Shown here one piece after another: positions 34,885 to 45,141 of a stretch of 64,000 nucleotides of DNA. The translations under genes were made by a program, and so were the position numbers. This DNA comes from Nocardioides zeae. Its GTDB lineage: Bacteria > Actinomycetota > Actinomycetes > Propionibacteriales > Nocardioidaceae. The notes under the pieces were generated by a model. The model ran no database searches. It worked only from the letters and a program-made list of their open reading frames with translations, and had not been told where the DNA came from. The DNA lies in assembly GCF_010686755.1 (NCBI RefSeq), contig NZ_JAAGXA010000001.1, forward strand, positions 620,001 through 684,000, in the 5' to 3' direction. Each line of letters starts with the position of its first letter. The stretch's first letter is position 1.

Positions 34885-35655
34885 TCAGAGTCGGAGAGGG
34901 CGGGGCAGTGTCCCGAACTCCGGCTCCCGACCGTGCCGGTAGGCACGGATTCCTTCGACGTAGTCCGTGTCGGGCCATGCCAGATCGGCCGGGGTGCCAG
35001 CGGTGTTCTGGCGCGCCGCTGCGATGGTGGTCTGGGATCGGCGCACCAGCATCTGGGCATACCCGTGGGCGAACTCCTCGACGTCGCCGTCGACGACCTC
35101 GCTCACCAGGCCGGCGCGCTCGGCCCACGCTGCGTCGAACAGCTCGCCCCCGTAGAGCATGCGCCGCGCCCGGCCCCGGCCGACGGCGGCGACGAGGCGC
35201 TGCGTCGGGGTGTAGGGATAGACGACCCCGAGCCGGCTGGCCGTGATGCCGAACCTAGCGGTCGGCTCCGCGAAGCACAGGTCGGCCGCCACGGCGATCT
35301 CGCAGCCGCCGCCGACGCAACTGCCGCGCACGGCGGCGATCACCGGCTTGGGAGCATCCGCGATAGTCCGTTCGGCTGCCAGGTGCAGGCGGTGGAAGGC
35401 GTCGGAGTCCAGCGGCAGCTCTCGGATGTCCGCACCAGCACAGAAGTCGCGTCCCGCACCGACGATCACGATGGCAAGCACGCGCGGATCCTCACCCAAC
35501 CCGCGGACCGTGAGCTCCAGCATCCGCCACATGTCCATCGTCAGCGCGTTGCACTTGTCCGGTCGGTCGAGCACGACGGTCGCGACACGTCCATCGAGCT
35601 CGGTACGGATCGTTCCGTCATCCGACAAGGCGCTCAGCTCCTCGTGGGACGGCAC
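34885..35655 (-). CDS. Enoyl-CoA hydratase/isomerase family protein
   Basis: Crotonase-fold protein of 256 residues ending the methylcitrate operon. Oxyanion loops are visible: F-C-A-G-A-D-I-R-E-L near 69 and S-C-V-G-G-G-C-E-I-A-V-A-A-D near 111. The position of the second catalytic Glu of true hydratases holds A-S-R-L-G-V-V-Y-P-Y instead (Ser-Arg), so it may be an isomerase, hydrolase or decarboxylase rather than a hydratase. Start GTG at 35655 overlaps prpC by 38 bases; a later TTG near 35629 is possible. Its task near propionate metabolism is unknown. Confidence 0.75.
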   Translation of the reverse strand: MPSHEELSALSDDGTIRTELDGRVATVVLDRPDKCNALTMDMWRMLELTVRGLGEDPRVLAIVIVGAGRDFCAGADIRELPLDSDAFHRLHLAAERTIADAPKPVIAAVRGSCVGGGCEIAVAADLCFAEPTARFGITASRLGVVYPYTPTQRLVAAVGRGRARRMLYGGELFDAAWAERAGLVSEVVDGDVEEFAHGYAQMLVRRSQTTIAAARQNTAGTPADLAWPDTDYVEGIRAYRHGREPEFGTLPRPLRL

Positions 35656-36769
35656 GGGTCGAAGGTCCTGTGTAGGAGCTCAGCGGCCGGATCAGGGCGT
35701 TGGCAGCGCGCTGCTCGACGACGTGCGCCGACCAGCCCGTCACCCGGCTCATGACGAACAGCGGCGTGAACATGGGGATGTCGATGCCCATCAGGTCGTA
35801 GACGGGCCCCGTCGGGTAGTCGAGGTTGGGGTGCAATCCTTTTCGCTCGAGCATCAGCTCGGCCAGCGCGTCGTACGTCGCCATCAGGTCGGCGGTGGCG
35901 CCCTCGGCGCCGGCGGTGATGGAGCGCAGGTGCGCCGTCATCGTCGGGACGCGCGAGTCGCCGTTCTTGTAGACGCGGTGCCCGAAGCCCATGATCTTGC
36001 GTCGGTCCGCCAGCGCTCGAGCGAGCCAGACGGGTGCGGCCTCAGCCCCGCCCTCGGCATGGATCTCTCGGAGCATGTGCATGACGGCCTCGTTGGCGCC
36101 GCCGTGGAGGGGGCCCTTGAGGGCGCCGATGGCTGCCGTGATCGCCGAGTGGAAGTCCGACAGCGTCGAGGTCACCACCCGGGCGGTGAAGGTGGAGGCG
36201 TTGAAGGAGTGCTCGGCGTACAGCACCATCGAGACCTCGAAAGCGCGGACGACCTCGGGCGCGGGCACCGCGCCGAAGCACATCTGGAGGAAGTTCTCCG
36301 CCCACCCGAGCGAGGGGTCGGGAGGGATCGGGTCGAGACCGCGCCGACGTCGCTGCTCGGCGGCGACGACGGTCGGCAGCTTGGCGAGGAGGTCCAGGGC
36401 CTTCGTGAGGTCGTGGTCCCGGTCGTCCAGCTCCTCGGTCGGGTCGTCGGCGCCGATCAGGCTCACGGCGGTGCGCAGCACGTCCATCGGGTGGCACGAG
36501 TCGGGCAGCCGTCCCAGGACGCTCTGCACGCCGCGCCCCGGCAGCCGCAGGGCCCGCTCGCGGACGCGGAGGTCCGCGAGCTCGGTCGCGTTCGGCAGTT
36601 CGCCGTGCCACAGCAGCCAGGCGACCTCCTCGAAGCAGCACTGGGCCGCGAGGTCCTGGACGGCGTAGCCGCGGTAGGTCAAGGAGTTCGTCTCGTGGTC
36701 GACGCGGCTGATCTCGGTGGTGTCGACCACCACGCCGGTGAGTCCGCGGCGGATGTCGGAAGCGTTCAT
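35618..36769 (-). CDS. prpC: 2-methylcitrate synthase/citrate synthase
   Basis: Condenses propionyl-CoA with oxaloacetate to 2-methylcitrate. 383 residues, typical of the short bacterial enzyme. Catalytic His motifs: H-G-G-A-N-E-A-V near 220 and G-F-G-H-R-V-Y-K-N-G-D-S-R near 262; the catalytic Asp region follows later. N-terminus R-R-G-L-T-G-V-V-V-D-T-T-E-I-S fits prpC/citrate synthase of actinobacteria. ATG at 36769 overlaps the prpB stop. The last 38 bases run into the next gene. Confidence 0.92.
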   Translation of the reverse strand: MNASDIRRGLTGVVVDTTEISRVDHETNSLTYRGYAVQDLAAQCCFEEVAWLLWHGELPNATELADLRVRERALRLPGRGVQSVLGRLPDSCHPMDVLRTAVSLIGADDPTEELDDRDHDLTKALDLLAKLPTVVAAEQRRRRGLDPIPPDPSLGWAENFLQMCFGAVPAPEVVRAFEVSMVLYAEHSFNASTFTARVVTSTLSDFHSAITAAIGALKGPLHGGANEAVMHMLREIHAEGGAEAAPVWLARALADRRKIMGFGHRVYKNGDSRVPTMTAHLRSITAGAEGATADLMATYDALAELMLERKGLHPNLDYPTGPVYDLMGIDIPMFTPLFVMSRVTGWSAHVVEQRAANALIRPLSSYTGPSTRAVPRGAERLVG

Positions 36770-37737
36770 CGGTGGTCCTCCTGGAGGTCGGTGCCGGGGG
36801 TGGCAGGGGGCTGCGTGGTCGGCCCGGGCACGGCGAAGTCGAAGACGGACTGGTCAAAGGCGGCGTACTCGGCGTAGCCGAGCAGCTCGTAGAGGCGCGC
36901 CCGGCTCTGCATGCGCGGCACCAAGGCGGCCTGGGTGCCGTCGGCGGAGAGTCGGGCCAGCCCTTTCTCGACCGCGCCCATGGCGAGGCGGAGCAGGGTG
37001 ACCGGATAGATCACGAGCGCGACTCCCGCGTTCCCGAGCGACCGGACGTCGTGAAGGGTGCCCTTGCCGAACTCCGTCATGTTCGCGAGAACCGGCACGT
37101 CGAGCGCAGCGGCGAACCGCTCGTACTCGCCCAGGTTGGCGAGGGCCTCGGGAAAGATCATGTCGGCACCCGCGTCGACGTACGCCTTGGCCCGGTCGAG
37201 CGCGGCGTCGAAGCCCTCCACCGCGCGGGCGTCGGTGCGGGCGCAGATCACGGTTCCCGCATCGGTCCGCGCCGACACCGCTGCGCGGATGCGCCGCTTC
37301 ATCGTCGCGACGTCGACGACCTGCTTGCCGTCGAGGTGCCCGCACCGCTTGGGGTTGACCTGGTCCTCCAGGTGGAAGCCCGTGACGCCGGCTGCCTCGA
37401 GGAGCGTGGTCGTCCGTGCGGCGTTCATCGGTTCCCCGAACCCGGTGTCGGCGTCGACGAGGGTGGGCAGGTCGGCGGCGGCGCTGATGTCGCGCGCCCG
37501 CTCGGTCACCTCGGTGAGCGTGGTCAACCCGATGTCGGGGAGCCCACGTTCGGCGGCCATCACCGCCCCGGAGATGTAGGCGCCGTCGAACCCGTGCTCC
37601 TGGATCAGCCGGGAGGAGAGCGGTGTGAACGCGCCGGGGAACCGCAGCGGCCGGCCTGTGGAGCGCGCTTCGAGCAAGGCGTGGCGCAGGGCCCACCGTC
37701 GCTCGGACGGCGCCCAGCTCCGGGCGGGACCGCTCAC
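36766..37737 (-). CDS. prpB: 2-methylisocitrate lyase
   Basis: Cleaves 2-methylisocitrate to pyruvate and succinate. 323 residues. The catalytic Cys lies in [10 protein letters not shown], the PrpB form of the isocitrate-lyase-family motif (KKCGH in AceA). D-A-D-T-G-F-G near 100 binds metal. GTG at 37737 overlaps the prpD stop by four bases. Confidence 0.93.
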   Translation of the reverse strand: MSGPARSWAPSERRWALRHALLEARSTGRPLRFPGAFTPLSSRLIQEHGFDGAYISGAVMAAERGLPDIGLTTLTEVTERARDISAAADLPTLVDADTGFGEPMNAARTTTLLEAAGVTGFHLEDQVNPKRCGHLDGKQVVDVATMKRRIRAAVSARTDAGTVICARTDARAVEGFDAALDRAKAYVDAGADMIFPEALANLGEYERFAAALDVPVLANMTEFGKGTLHDVRSLGNAGVALVIYPVTLLRLAMGAVEKGLARLSADGTQAALVPRMQSRARLYELLGYAEYAAFDQSVFDFAVPGPTTQPPATPGTDLQEDHR

Positions 37738-39224
37738 AGCAGACCCTCCGGTGCGTCGGCGAGCGTGACGAGGTCGGCCTCGACCGTGAGGCCCCGCAGC
37801 TCGTGCGCGGCGAGGTCGGGCAGGCGTTGCACAGCCGCCAGGAAGCGGTCCTGCTCGGTCGGGGAGACGATCCCGTCCGCGAGGGTGCGGAACTTCGCGA
37901 CGTACTGCTCGCGCGCGAACGGTCGCGCCCCCGCCGGGTGGGCGTCGGCCACGCCGAGCTCGTCGACCACCACCGTCCCGTCGTCGAGCGTGATCTCGAC
38001 CCGGCCGCCGAACTGCGGCTGCGCGGCGTGGTAGGCGGCTGTCCAGTGCGGGTCCTCGACCGTCGACACCTTGTGCCACAGGGTGACCGTCTCGCTTCGG
38101 CTCGCGCGCTCGGGCGCGTAGGAGTCGACGTGGTGCCAGGCGCCGTCCTCCAGCGCGACCGCGAAGATGTACATGATCGAGTGGTCGAGGGTCTCCCGGC
38201 TCGCGCTCGGGTCCATTTTCTGCGGGTCCTCGGCACCGGTGCCGATCACGTAGTGCGTGTGGTGCGAGGTGTGGATGACGACCGAGCGCACCCGCGACGT
38301 GTCGGGGACGCGGTCGCGCATCCGTCGGGCGAGGTCGATCAGCGCCTGGCTCTGGTACTCCGCCGAGTGCTCCTTGGTGTAGGAGTCGAGGATCGCACGC
38401 TTCGCTTCGCCCGGGCCCGGCAGGGGGACGGTGTAGGTCGCGTCCGGACCGCCGAGCAGCCACGCGATCACCCCGTCCTCGCCCTCCCAGATCGGTGCCG
38501 GGGCACCCTCGCCGCGCAGCGCCCGGTCCATCGCCTCCAGGGCGAGCTTGCCGGCGTGGGCGGGGGCGTAGGCCTTCCACGACGAGATCTCGCCCTTGCG
38601 CGACTGCCGGGTCGCGGTGGTCGTGTGCAACGCCTGGCCGATGGCCTGGTAGGTGACCTCGGGCGGAGCATCCAGCAGGGTCCCCAGGCCCGCTGCGACG
38701 GACGGCCCGAGGTGGGCGACGTGGTCGATCTTGTGCGCGTGCAGGCACATCCCGCGGGCCAGGTTGATCTGAACCTCGTAGCCCGTCGCGATCGCGCGCA
38801 CCACGTCGTGGCCGGTGGCACCGACGTGCTGGGCGGCGGCCAGGAGGGCGGGAACGTTGTCGCCCGGGTGGCTGTACTCAGCGGCGAGAAACGTGTCGTG
38901 GTAGTCCAGCTCGCGCACCGCCACCCCGTTCGCCCACGCGGCCCACTCCGGCGCGACGCGGACGGACGCAGGTAGCCCGAACAGCGTGGCTCCTCGCTGG
39001 ACCGGACGGCTCAGGGCCTGTCCGCGTGCGGCCACGACCGGGCGACGGTCGAGGGACGCCACCGCCACGGCCGCGTTGTCGATCACCCGGTTGACCACCA
39101 TGTCGGCGACGTCACCGGGCACCTCGACCGGATCGGCCGCGAGGAGCGCCAGCTTCCATGCGAGCTGCTCCTCGCGTGGAAGGTGCTCCAGACTGCGATA
39201 GGTACGGACGTGGTGGTCGATCAT
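37734..39224 (-). CDS. prpD: 2-methylcitrate dehydratase
   Basis: MmgE/PrpD-family dehydratase, 496 residues, converting 2-methylcitrate to methylaconitate or methylisocitrate. Seen: [10 protein letters not shown] near 108, [13 protein letters not shown] near 122, G-Y-E-V-Q-I-N-L-A near 152, and [10 protein letters not shown] near 297. Iron-sulfur AcnD is not part of this locus, so this is the PrpD-only route. ATG at 39224 has GGAGG seven bases upstream. First gene of prpD-B-C-crotonase; its leader holds RamB-like half-sites. Confidence 0.93.
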   Translation of the reverse strand: MIDHHVRTYRSLEHLPREEQLAWKLALLAADPVEVPGDVADMVVNRVIDNAAVAVASLDRRPVVAARGQALSRPVQRGATLFGLPASVRVAPEWAAWANGVAVRELDYHDTFLAAEYSHPGDNVPALLAAAQHVGATGHDVVRAIATGYEVQINLARGMCLHAHKIDHVAHLGPSVAAGLGTLLDAPPEVTYQAIGQALHTTTATRQSRKGEISSWKAYAPAHAGKLALEAMDRALRGEGAPAPIWEGEDGVIAWLLGGPDATYTVPLPGPGEAKRAILDSYTKEHSAEYQSQALIDLARRMRDRVPDTSRVRSVVIHTSHHTHYVIGTGAEDPQKMDPSASRETLDHSIMYIFAVALEDGAWHHVDSYAPERASRSETVTLWHKVSTVEDPHWTAAYHAAQPQFGGRVEITLDDGTVVVDELGVADAHPAGARPFAREQYVAKFRTLADGIVSPTEQDRFLAAVQRLPDLAAHELRGLTVEADLVTLADAPEGLL

Positions 39225-39279
39225 GCATGTCCTCCGGTTCGTCGTCGTGCTGTGACGACCGCAAGGCTCGGTGTGCCGT

Positions 39280-39310
39280 CCTTCGCGCAGAAGGGTGCGA
39301 AGCTGCGAAT
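39280..39310 (-). promoter_or_regulatory. RamB/PrpR-type half-sites upstream of prpD
   Basis: TTCGCG (39282-39287) and two direct copies of TGCGAA (39296-39301, 39304-39309) lie 56-86 bases before prpD. The same TGCGAA half-site forms the perfect inverted repeat before aceA (41649-41667). This suggests one regulator for both carbon routes. Confidence 0.5.
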
Positions 39311-39348
39311 TTCTGCCAGTCAGGGTTGGAGACCGACCGGTAGCCCGG

Positions 39349-40149
39349 CTATACGGTGCCGAGCATGAGGAGGCTGACGCCCATGACGACGGCGCCGCAG
39401 GAGGCCGCGCGTGCCGCGCGCCCGCGGGACACCAGTCGATCAGCGTTCGGGAGCAGCTCGACGCAGCTCACCGCCACCATCACGCCGGCGATCGAGGCGA
39501 AGACGACACCGCAGACGTCCGGTGGCAGCGTGGCCGACAGGACGACGTAGCCGATCAGCGCTCCGAGCGGCTCGGCGAGGCCCGACGCGGTCGCCAGAGC
39601 GAACGCACGCGGCCCGCCGATGCCCGTGCCGTACAGCGGGGCTGCGACGGCAACACCCTCCGGCACGTTGTGGAGGGCGACGGCCATCGCGACGAGGAGT
39701 CCTGCCCTCGGGTCGTCCACTGCCGTCACGAACGTCACCAGTCCCTCGGGAATGTTGTGCGCTGCAACGGCCAACGCGACGAGAACGCCGCTGCGTCGTA
39801 CCCGTCTCCTGGTGGCCTCCGCATCGTGGTACCGACCTCGCCCGCTCTGCTCGGACGCACCTACTGCCTTGCCGAGCCGTCTCGCCGCCACGACGACCGA
39901 CGCCGCTGCGAGTCCTGCGGACCCGGTGGTCACGAGCCATGCCTGGGACCACGAGCCCAGGCTGCTCCGCAGGGAGGCCGCACTGGCGGGAAGGATCTCC
40001 ACCGCGGCGACGACCAGCATCGCGCCGGCAGCGAAGGCCAGCGCGACCCCGAGTCCGTGAGGAGTCCGCACGCGCGGGTGCAGGGCGAGCAGCCCGCCGA
40101 GCGACGTTGCCAGTCCGGCCACCAGCGTCAGCAGGAATGCGGTCAGCAC
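39349..40149 (-). CDS. ZIP family metal transporter
   Basis: Membrane protein of 266 residues with about eight helices. Metal-pathway motifs A-A-H-N-I-P-E-G-L near 130 and A-L-H-N-V-P-E-G-V near 160 are the ZIP signature in helices IV and V. A His/Arg-rich cytoplasmic loop (about 95-118) precedes them. It would import zinc or another divalent metal. GTG at 40149 follows TAGCAT by seven bases (40162-40157), so it probably has its own leaderless promoter rather than depending on the regulator gene upstream. Confidence 0.87.
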   Translation of the reverse strand: MLTAFLLTLVAGLATSLGGLLALHPRVRTPHGLGVALAFAAGAMLVVAAVEILPASAASLRSSLGSWSQAWLVTTGSAGLAAASVVVAARRLGKAVGASEQSGRGRYHDAEATRRRVRRSGVLVALAVAAHNIPEGLVTFVTAVDDPRAGLLVAMAVALHNVPEGVAVAAPLYGTGIGGPRAFALATASGLAEPLGALIGYVVLSATLPPDVCGVVFASIAGVMVAVSCVELLPNADRLVSRGRAARAASCGAVVMGVSLLMLGTV

Positions 40150-40203
40150 GTCCCTGATGCTAGGCGTCGGTCTCAGCCCGTCAGCCGCACCCGGTGCACA
40201 GTG

Positions 40204-41625
40204 TCAGCTGCTCGTGCGCATGGCCAGCGGGTAGGGGACGAAGGTGCTGCGGTGGTCCTCCACCGCGAGCTGCCCGCCGATCGGCGGCGCTGCCCGCTGG
40301 GGACAGCGCGGACGTTCGCACGTCTTGCAGCCGGGGCCGATGGGCATCACGGTGCGGGAGTCCTCGATGTCGAGCCCGTCGGCGTACACGAGGCGACCGG
40401 AGTGCCGGACCTCGCACCCGAGCCCGACGGCGAACGTCTTGGCGGGTTGACCGTGGCCGGCACGGTTGCGGGTGAGGGACCGCGCTACCCAGAGGTAGCG
40501 CTGGCCGTCGGGCATCTCCGCGACCTGCGTGATCACCCGGCCCGGGGCGGCGAACGACTCGTAGACGTTCCACAACGGACACGTCCCGCCGGAGCGGGAG
40601 AAGTGGAACCCCGTCGCCGACTGTCGCTTCGAGATGTTGCCAGCACGGTCGACCCGAACGAAGATGAACGGGACGCCTCGCATCCCCGGTCGCTGCAGCG
40701 TGCTGAGGCGGTGGGCGATGGTCTCGTAGGAGACCCCGAAGTGGTCGGCCAGCAGCTCGAGGTCGTAGCGGAACTTCTCCGCCGCTCGGAAGAACGGCGT
40801 GTACGGGAGGATGAAGGCTCCGGCGAAGTGGTTGGCCAGCCCGATCCGCGCGAGATGCCGCGCTTCGTCGCTGGGCCAGGGCTCTGCGTCGAGGAGTCCG
40901 TCGATCAGGTCGCCCTGCTCGAGGTAGGCGAGCTCGGTGGCGAGCCGGAATGCCTGCTGCCCGGGACGCAGGTGCGGCGAGAAGGTCAGCACGCGGCTCG
41001 CCGCGTCGTAGCGGTGCATCTCCCCGGTCGGTGCGCCCTCCTCGCGGGGTCGCACCGCGACCGTAATGCGGTGTGTCTGCGCCAGGTACTCGCGGAGACG
41101 CCGGCGCACCTCGCCCCGCCGGGTGCCCACGGCACGCGCGCTCTGCTCGGCTGCCTGGTCGAGCTCGTCGACGTAGTTCTGGTAGCGGTAGAAGTAGTCG
41201 CGCACCATCTCGTGGGGGCTGTTCGCCGTCGCCGACGAGCGCGAGTCGGTGAGCGCAGCGAGGTGGTCGCCGGCCTCGCGGTAGCGTCGGTACAGCTCGA
41301 TCACCGCCTCGGCGACCTCCGGCATCCGTCCCGCGAGCTCCTGGAGGTCGGCGAGTGGCACCGGGCTCGCACCCGGGCGACCGGGGAGCGCCTCCCGCAG
41401 CTCGATCATCGCCCGCGCCGTGTCGCGCGGGGCGAAGAACCCGGGATCGATGCCGAAGACCTCGTTGATCCGCAACAGCACCGAGACCGTCAACGGACGG
41501 GTGTCGTGCTCGATCTGGTTGAGGTAGCTCGGCGAGATGGCCAACACCTTGGCGAGGTCGACCTGGGTCATCCCGCGGTCCTGGCGCATCCGGCGGAGGC
41601 GACCGCCGGCGTAGACGCGGTCCAT
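40204..41625 (-). CDS. ramB: RamB/PrpR-type short-chain fatty acid regulator
   Basis: DNA-binding regulator of 473 residues. N-terminal Xre-type helix-turn-helix (residues about 7-61: [20 protein letters not shown]), then an IrrE-like segment (H-F-A-G-A-F near 255) and a C-terminal region with Cys residues ([13 protein letters not shown]) that could hold an iron-sulfur cluster as in mycobacterial PrpR. RamB controls acetate metabolism in Corynebacterium and PrpR controls propionate genes in Mycobacterium. Here it sits between prp and ace genes. ATG at 41625 follows TAATGT by seven bases (leaderless). Confidence 0.88.
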   Translation of the reverse strand: MDRVYAGGRLRRMRQDRGMTQVDLAKVLAISPSYLNQIEHDTRPLTVSVLLRINEVFGIDPGFFAPRDTARAMIELREALPGRPGASPVPLADLQELAGRMPEVAEAVIELYRRYREAGDHLAALTDSRSSATANSPHEMVRDYFYRYQNYVDELDQAAEQSARAVGTRRGEVRRRLREYLAQTHRITVAVRPREEGAPTGEMHRYDAASRVLTFSPHLRPGQQAFRLATELAYLEQGDLIDGLLDAEPWPSDEARHLARIGLANHFAGAFILPYTPFFRAAEKFRYDLELLADHFGVSYETIAHRLSTLQRPGMRGVPFIFVRVDRAGNISKRQSATGFHFSRSGGTCPLWNVYESFAAPGRVITQVAEMPDGQRYLWVARSLTRNRAGHGQPAKTFAVGLGCEVRHSGRLVYADGLDIEDSRTVMPIGPGCKTCERPRCPQRAAPPIGGQLAVEDHRSTFVPYPLAMRTSS

Positions 41626-41648
41626 GAGCGGCACATTAGCCCGATCTT

Positions 41649-41676
41649 TGCGAAGGATGCCTTCGCAGCCTTCGCA
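41649..41676. promoter_or_regulatory. RamB-type operator between ramB and aceA
   Basis: Perfect inverted repeat TGCGAAGG-ATG-CCTTCGCA (41649-41667) plus a third half-site CCTTCGCA (41669-41676). It lies just upstream of the ramB -10 (41638-41633) and well upstream of aceA, so it could serve autoregulation and glyoxylate control together. Confidence 0.7.
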
Positions 41677-41817
41677 GAACGGCGGGATGTGGTTGTCAGA
41701 ACTTCGCCTCTTGCGTGCCTCGCCCTGCTCGATGCGGGCGGGGGAACGTCGTCCTCGACATCGCCCCCGTACGGGCACCCGCCTTCCGGCGGAGCCCCAC
41801 GAGCAGAGGAGCTCCCC

Positions 41818-43113
41818 TTGACCGAGCAGACCACCACCTCCCCCACCGCCGAGGAGCTCGACGCCGCGTGGGCGTCCGACCGGCGCTGGGCGAACGTCGC
41901 CCGCGACTACACCGGCGCCGATGTCGCCCGGCTGCGCGGATCGGTCCAGGAGGCACACACGCTGGCCGATCGTGGTGCACGCAAGCTCTGGGACTACGTG
42001 ACGGGGCAGGTGGAGGGCGTCGACTACGTGAACGCGCTCGGCGCGCTCACCGGGAACCAGGCCGTCCAGCAGGTCCGCGCCGGGCTGAAGGCGATCTACC
42101 TGTCAGGTTGGCAGGTGGCCGCGGACGCGAACCTCGCCGGCCAGACCTACCCCGACCAGAGCCTCTACCCGGCCAACTCCGTGCCGGCCGTCGTGCGCCG
42201 CATCAACAACGCCCTGGCCCGGCAGGACCAGCTCGAGACGGCGGAGGGCACCGTCACGCAGGACTGGTTCGCGCCCATCGTCGCTGACGCCGAGGCCGGG
42301 TTCGGCGGGCCGCTCAACGCATACGAGCTGATGAAGGCCATGATCGCCGCCGGCGCCGCCGGCGTGCACTGGGAGGACCAGCTCGCCAGCGAGAAGAAGT
42401 GCGGTCACCTCGGCGGCAAGGTGTTGATCCCCACCCAGCAGCACGTGCGGACGCTCAACGCCGCCCGGCTCGCAGCCGACGTGTCCGGTGTCCCGACCGT
42501 GGTGATCGCTCGCACCGACGCCCAGGCCGCGACCCTGTTGACCAGCGACGTCGACGAGCGCGACCGCCGGTTCCTCACCGGCGGACGCACCGCCGAGGGC
42601 TTCTTCGAGGTCAGCAACGGCATCGAGCCGTGCATCGACCGCGGCATCGCGTACGCCGCGTACGCCGACCTGCTGTGGATGGAGACGTCCGAGCCCGACC
42701 TCGAGCTCGCTCGGCAGTACGCCGAAGCCATCAAGAAGGAGCACCCCGACCAGCTGCTCGCCTACAACTGCTCGCCGTCCTTCAACTGGAAGAAGCACCT
42801 CGACGACGCGACCATCGCGAAGTTCCAGCGCGAGCTCGGCGCGATGGGCTACACGTTCCAGTTCATCACCCTGGCCGGCTTCCACGCGCTCAACCACTCG
42901 ATGTTCGACTTGGCCCACGGCTACGCCCGGAGCGGCATGAGCGCCTACGTCGAGCTGCAGGAGAGGGAGTTCGGCGACGAGTCCCGCGGTTACACCGCCA
43001 CCCGCCACCAGCGCGAGGCCGGCACCGGCTACTTCGACGCGCTCGCCACGACCATCAATCCCGCCTCGTCGACGACCGCGATCAAGGGATCCACGGAAGA
43101 GGAGCAGTTCTGA
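41818..43113 (+). CDS. aceA: Isocitrate lyase
   Basis: First enzyme of the glyoxylate shunt, splitting isocitrate into succinate and glyoxylate. 431 residues, the short (ICL1) form. Catalytic loop K-K-C-G-H-L-G-G-K near 196, metal-binding D-A-E-A-G-F-G near 158, and N-C-S-P-S-F-N-W near 319. The start is TTG at 41818 with AGAGGAG seven bases upstream. It ends in the overlap TGATG with aceB. Regulated probably by the divergent RamB-type protein. Confidence 0.95.
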   Translation: MTEQTTTSPTAEELDAAWASDRRWANVARDYTGADVARLRGSVQEAHTLADRGARKLWDYVTGQVEGVDYVNALGALTGNQAVQQVRAGLKAIYLSGWQVAADANLAGQTYPDQSLYPANSVPAVVRRINNALARQDQLETAEGTVTQDWFAPIVADAEAGFGGPLNAYELMKAMIAAGAAGVHWEDQLASEKKCGHLGGKVLIPTQQHVRTLNAARLAADVSGVPTVVIARTDAQAATLLTSDVDERDRRFLTGGRTAEGFFEVSNGIEPCIDRGIAYAAYADLLWMETSEPDLELARQYAEAIKKEHPDQLLAYNCSPSFNWKKHLDDATIAKFQRELGAMGYTFQFITLAGFHALNHSMFDLAHGYARSGMSAYVELQEREFGDESRGYTATRHQREAGTGYFDALATTINPASSTTAIKGSTEEEQF

Positions 43114-44699
43114 TGTGCGCCCCCACCCGCAACGACATGCAGCTGCTCGGCAGCGTCGGCGAGCGCGACCACGAGATGCTCACCGATGGAGCGCTCGGCA
43201 TGGTCCGGATGCTCCACCACAAGTTCGACGACACCCGGCGAGCCCTGCTTGCGGCCCGGGCGTCGCGCGACCCCGGGACGGTGCCTGACTTCCTGGTGGA
43301 GACCGCGAGCATCCGCGAGGACGAGACGTGGCGCGTCGCCGGTGCTGGACCTGGGCTCGAGGACCGTCGCGTCGAGATCACGGGGCCGGTCGACCGCAAG
43401 ATGACCATCAACGCGATGAACTCCGGTGCCTGCTGCTGGCTCGCCGACTTCGAGGACGCCACGTCGCCCACGTGGCGCAACATCATCGACGGCCAAGTCA
43501 ACCTCCACGACGCCGTCAGCCGCGTGATCTCGCTCGAGCAGGCCGGCAGGACCTACCGGCTCGCCGAGGACCGTCGGCTTGCCACGATCATCGTCAGGCC
43601 GCGCGGCCTGCACCTCGACGAGAGGAACGTCCGCATCAAGGGCATGCCCGTCGCGGGGGCCCTCGTCGACTTCGGGATCTTCCTCCACCACAATGCGAAG
43701 CGACTCGTTGCTCAGGGCCTTGGGCCGTACTTCTACCTGCCCAAGCTGGAGAGCCACCTCGAGGCGAGGTGGTGGGATGAGGTGTTCACGAGCGCCGAGA
43801 GGTGGCTCGGGCTGGACCACGGAACCATCCGTGCCACCGTGCTCATCGAGACGCTGCCTGCCGCGTTCGAGATGGAGGAGATCCTCTATGAGCTCCGCGA
43901 CCACGCTGCCGGACTCAACGCCGGCCGCTGGGACTACATCTTCTCCACCATCAAGACGCTCGGCGACAACCCGTCGTACGTGCTCCCCGACCGCTCGGCG
44001 ATCACCATGACGGTGCCGCACATGCGCGCCTACACCGAGCTGCTCGTGCGCACCTGCCACAAGCGTGGTGCGCACGCGATCGGTGGGATGGCGGCGCTGA
44101 TCCCCAGCCGCGACCCGGCCGAGAACGAGCGTGCCTTCGCCGCCGTCCGCGCGGACAAGGACCGCGAGGCGGCTGACGGCTTCGACGGATCCTGGGTCGC
44201 GCACCCCGGCCTGGTCGCCACCTGTGACGATGCCTTCTCGACCGTCCTGGGTGAGCGACCGAACCAGCTCGACCGACTGCGGGACGACGTCGACGTCACC
44301 GCTGAAGACCTCCTCGCCATCGGGAAGATCTCCGGCGCCGTCACCGAGCAGGGCATCCGCACGAACGTCACCGTCATGCTCGGCTACACCTCGGCCTGGC
44401 TCGACGGTCGCGGCGCCGTGGGCATCAACGGCCTGATGGAGGACGCCGCCACGGCTGAGATCTCCCGCAGCCAGCTCTGGCAGTGGATCCGCCACGCGGT
44501 GCCGATCGCCGACACCACCAGTGTCGTGACGCGCGAGCTCGTCGAGTCCCTCCTCCAGACCGAGCTCGAGCAGTACGACGCGCCGCGCGCCCGCGTGCTC
44601 TACGACCTGTTCGTCCGCACCACCCTCGCGGACGAGCTCCCCGACTTCCTCACCTCGATCGCCTACCGCGAGCAGCTCCTCGAGGAGGCTGTTCGCTGA
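43113..44699 (+). CDS. aceB: Malate synthase A
   Basis: Second enzyme of the glyoxylate shunt: glyoxylate plus acetyl-CoA to malate. 528 residues, the A-type length (G-type is about 720). Seen: D-F-E-D-A-T-S-P-T-W near 112, V-R-P-R-G-L-H-L-D-E near 165 (catalytic Arg), E-T-L-P-A-A-F-E-M-E-E-I near 249 and G-R-W-D-Y-I-F near 270. ATG at 43113 overlaps the aceA stop by one base with GAGGAG upstream. Confidence 0.95.
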   Translation: MCAPTRNDMQLLGSVGERDHEMLTDGALGMVRMLHHKFDDTRRALLAARASRDPGTVPDFLVETASIREDETWRVAGAGPGLEDRRVEITGPVDRKMTINAMNSGACCWLADFEDATSPTWRNIIDGQVNLHDAVSRVISLEQAGRTYRLAEDRRLATIIVRPRGLHLDERNVRIKGMPVAGALVDFGIFLHHNAKRLVAQGLGPYFYLPKLESHLEARWWDEVFTSAERWLGLDHGTIRATVLIETLPAAFEMEEILYELRDHAAGLNAGRWDYIFSTIKTLGDNPSYVLPDRSAITMTVPHMRAYTELLVRTCHKRGAHAIGGMAALIPSRDPAENERAFAAVRADKDREAADGFDGSWVAHPGLVATCDDAFSTVLGERPNQLDRLRDDVDVTAEDLLAIGKISGAVTEQGIRTNVTVMLGYTSAWLDGRGAVGINGLMEDAATAEISRSQLWQWIRHAVPIADTTSVVTRELVESLLQTELEQYDAPRARVLYDLFVRTTLADELPDFLTSIAYREQLLEEAVR

Positions 44700-44709
44700 G
44701 CCGACGAGG

Positions 44710-44814
44710 GTGACCGTCTGCACGCACAGTCGGTCACGGAGGAGACGCCGGGTCCGGGTTCCAGATGTGCGGGCCGGCGGCGAACGGCGTCGTGCCCCAC
44801 ACGGGCACGGCGCC
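44710..44814 (+). terminator. Two hairpins after aceB
   Basis: First stem GTGACCG/CGGTCAC (44710-44716 with 44731-44737). Second, stronger: GGCGTCGTGCCC/GGGCACGGCGCC (44786-44797 with 44803-44814) followed by GTTTCGT. The remaining stretch to 45008 shows nothing I can name. Confidence 0.7.
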
Positions 44815-45008
44815 GTTTCGTCATGAAGCGCGGCGGGTGTCTCTCCATCGAGCTCAGGCGGCGGGCTCCCTGCTCTCTGCTCTGCTCTCTGCACGTCGGC
44901 GCGGCCTCGCCCACCTCCTGGGATCTCGACGAGGAGCACGCCGGGAAGCACCGAGAGTCCGGTACCGAGATCAGGGTGAGACCTTGCGACGCCCCACCGG
45001 ATCGGACC

Positions 45009-45122
45009 TCAGCCGATACTGCTGGGGGATGAGGCACGTCGTCGCGCCCACCAGGCCAGCAACCTCGCCTGCTGGCGCTCGGCCCAGAGTCGTCGACGGC
45101 GAAGGCGTCTGCTCTCGTACAT
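45009..45122 (-). CDS. Arg-rich 37-residue peptide
   Basis: Short open frame with a proper ribosome site (CAGGAG, nine bases before ATG 45122). The product is M-Y-E-S-R-R-L-R-R-R-R-L-W-A-E-R then more Arg, Gln and Trp: strongly basic, amphipathic, no signal. It is too short to assign. It lies 19 bp downstream of the repeat-protein gene at the end of the nrd transcript. A weak echo of its Arg-Leu-Trp coding stretch occurs near 32028-32060. It could be a real small protein or chance. Confidence 0.4.
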   Translation of the reverse strand: MYESRRLRRRRLWAERQQARLLAWWARRRASSPSSIG

Positions 45123-45141
45123 GTGGTCTCGCTCCTGCGGT

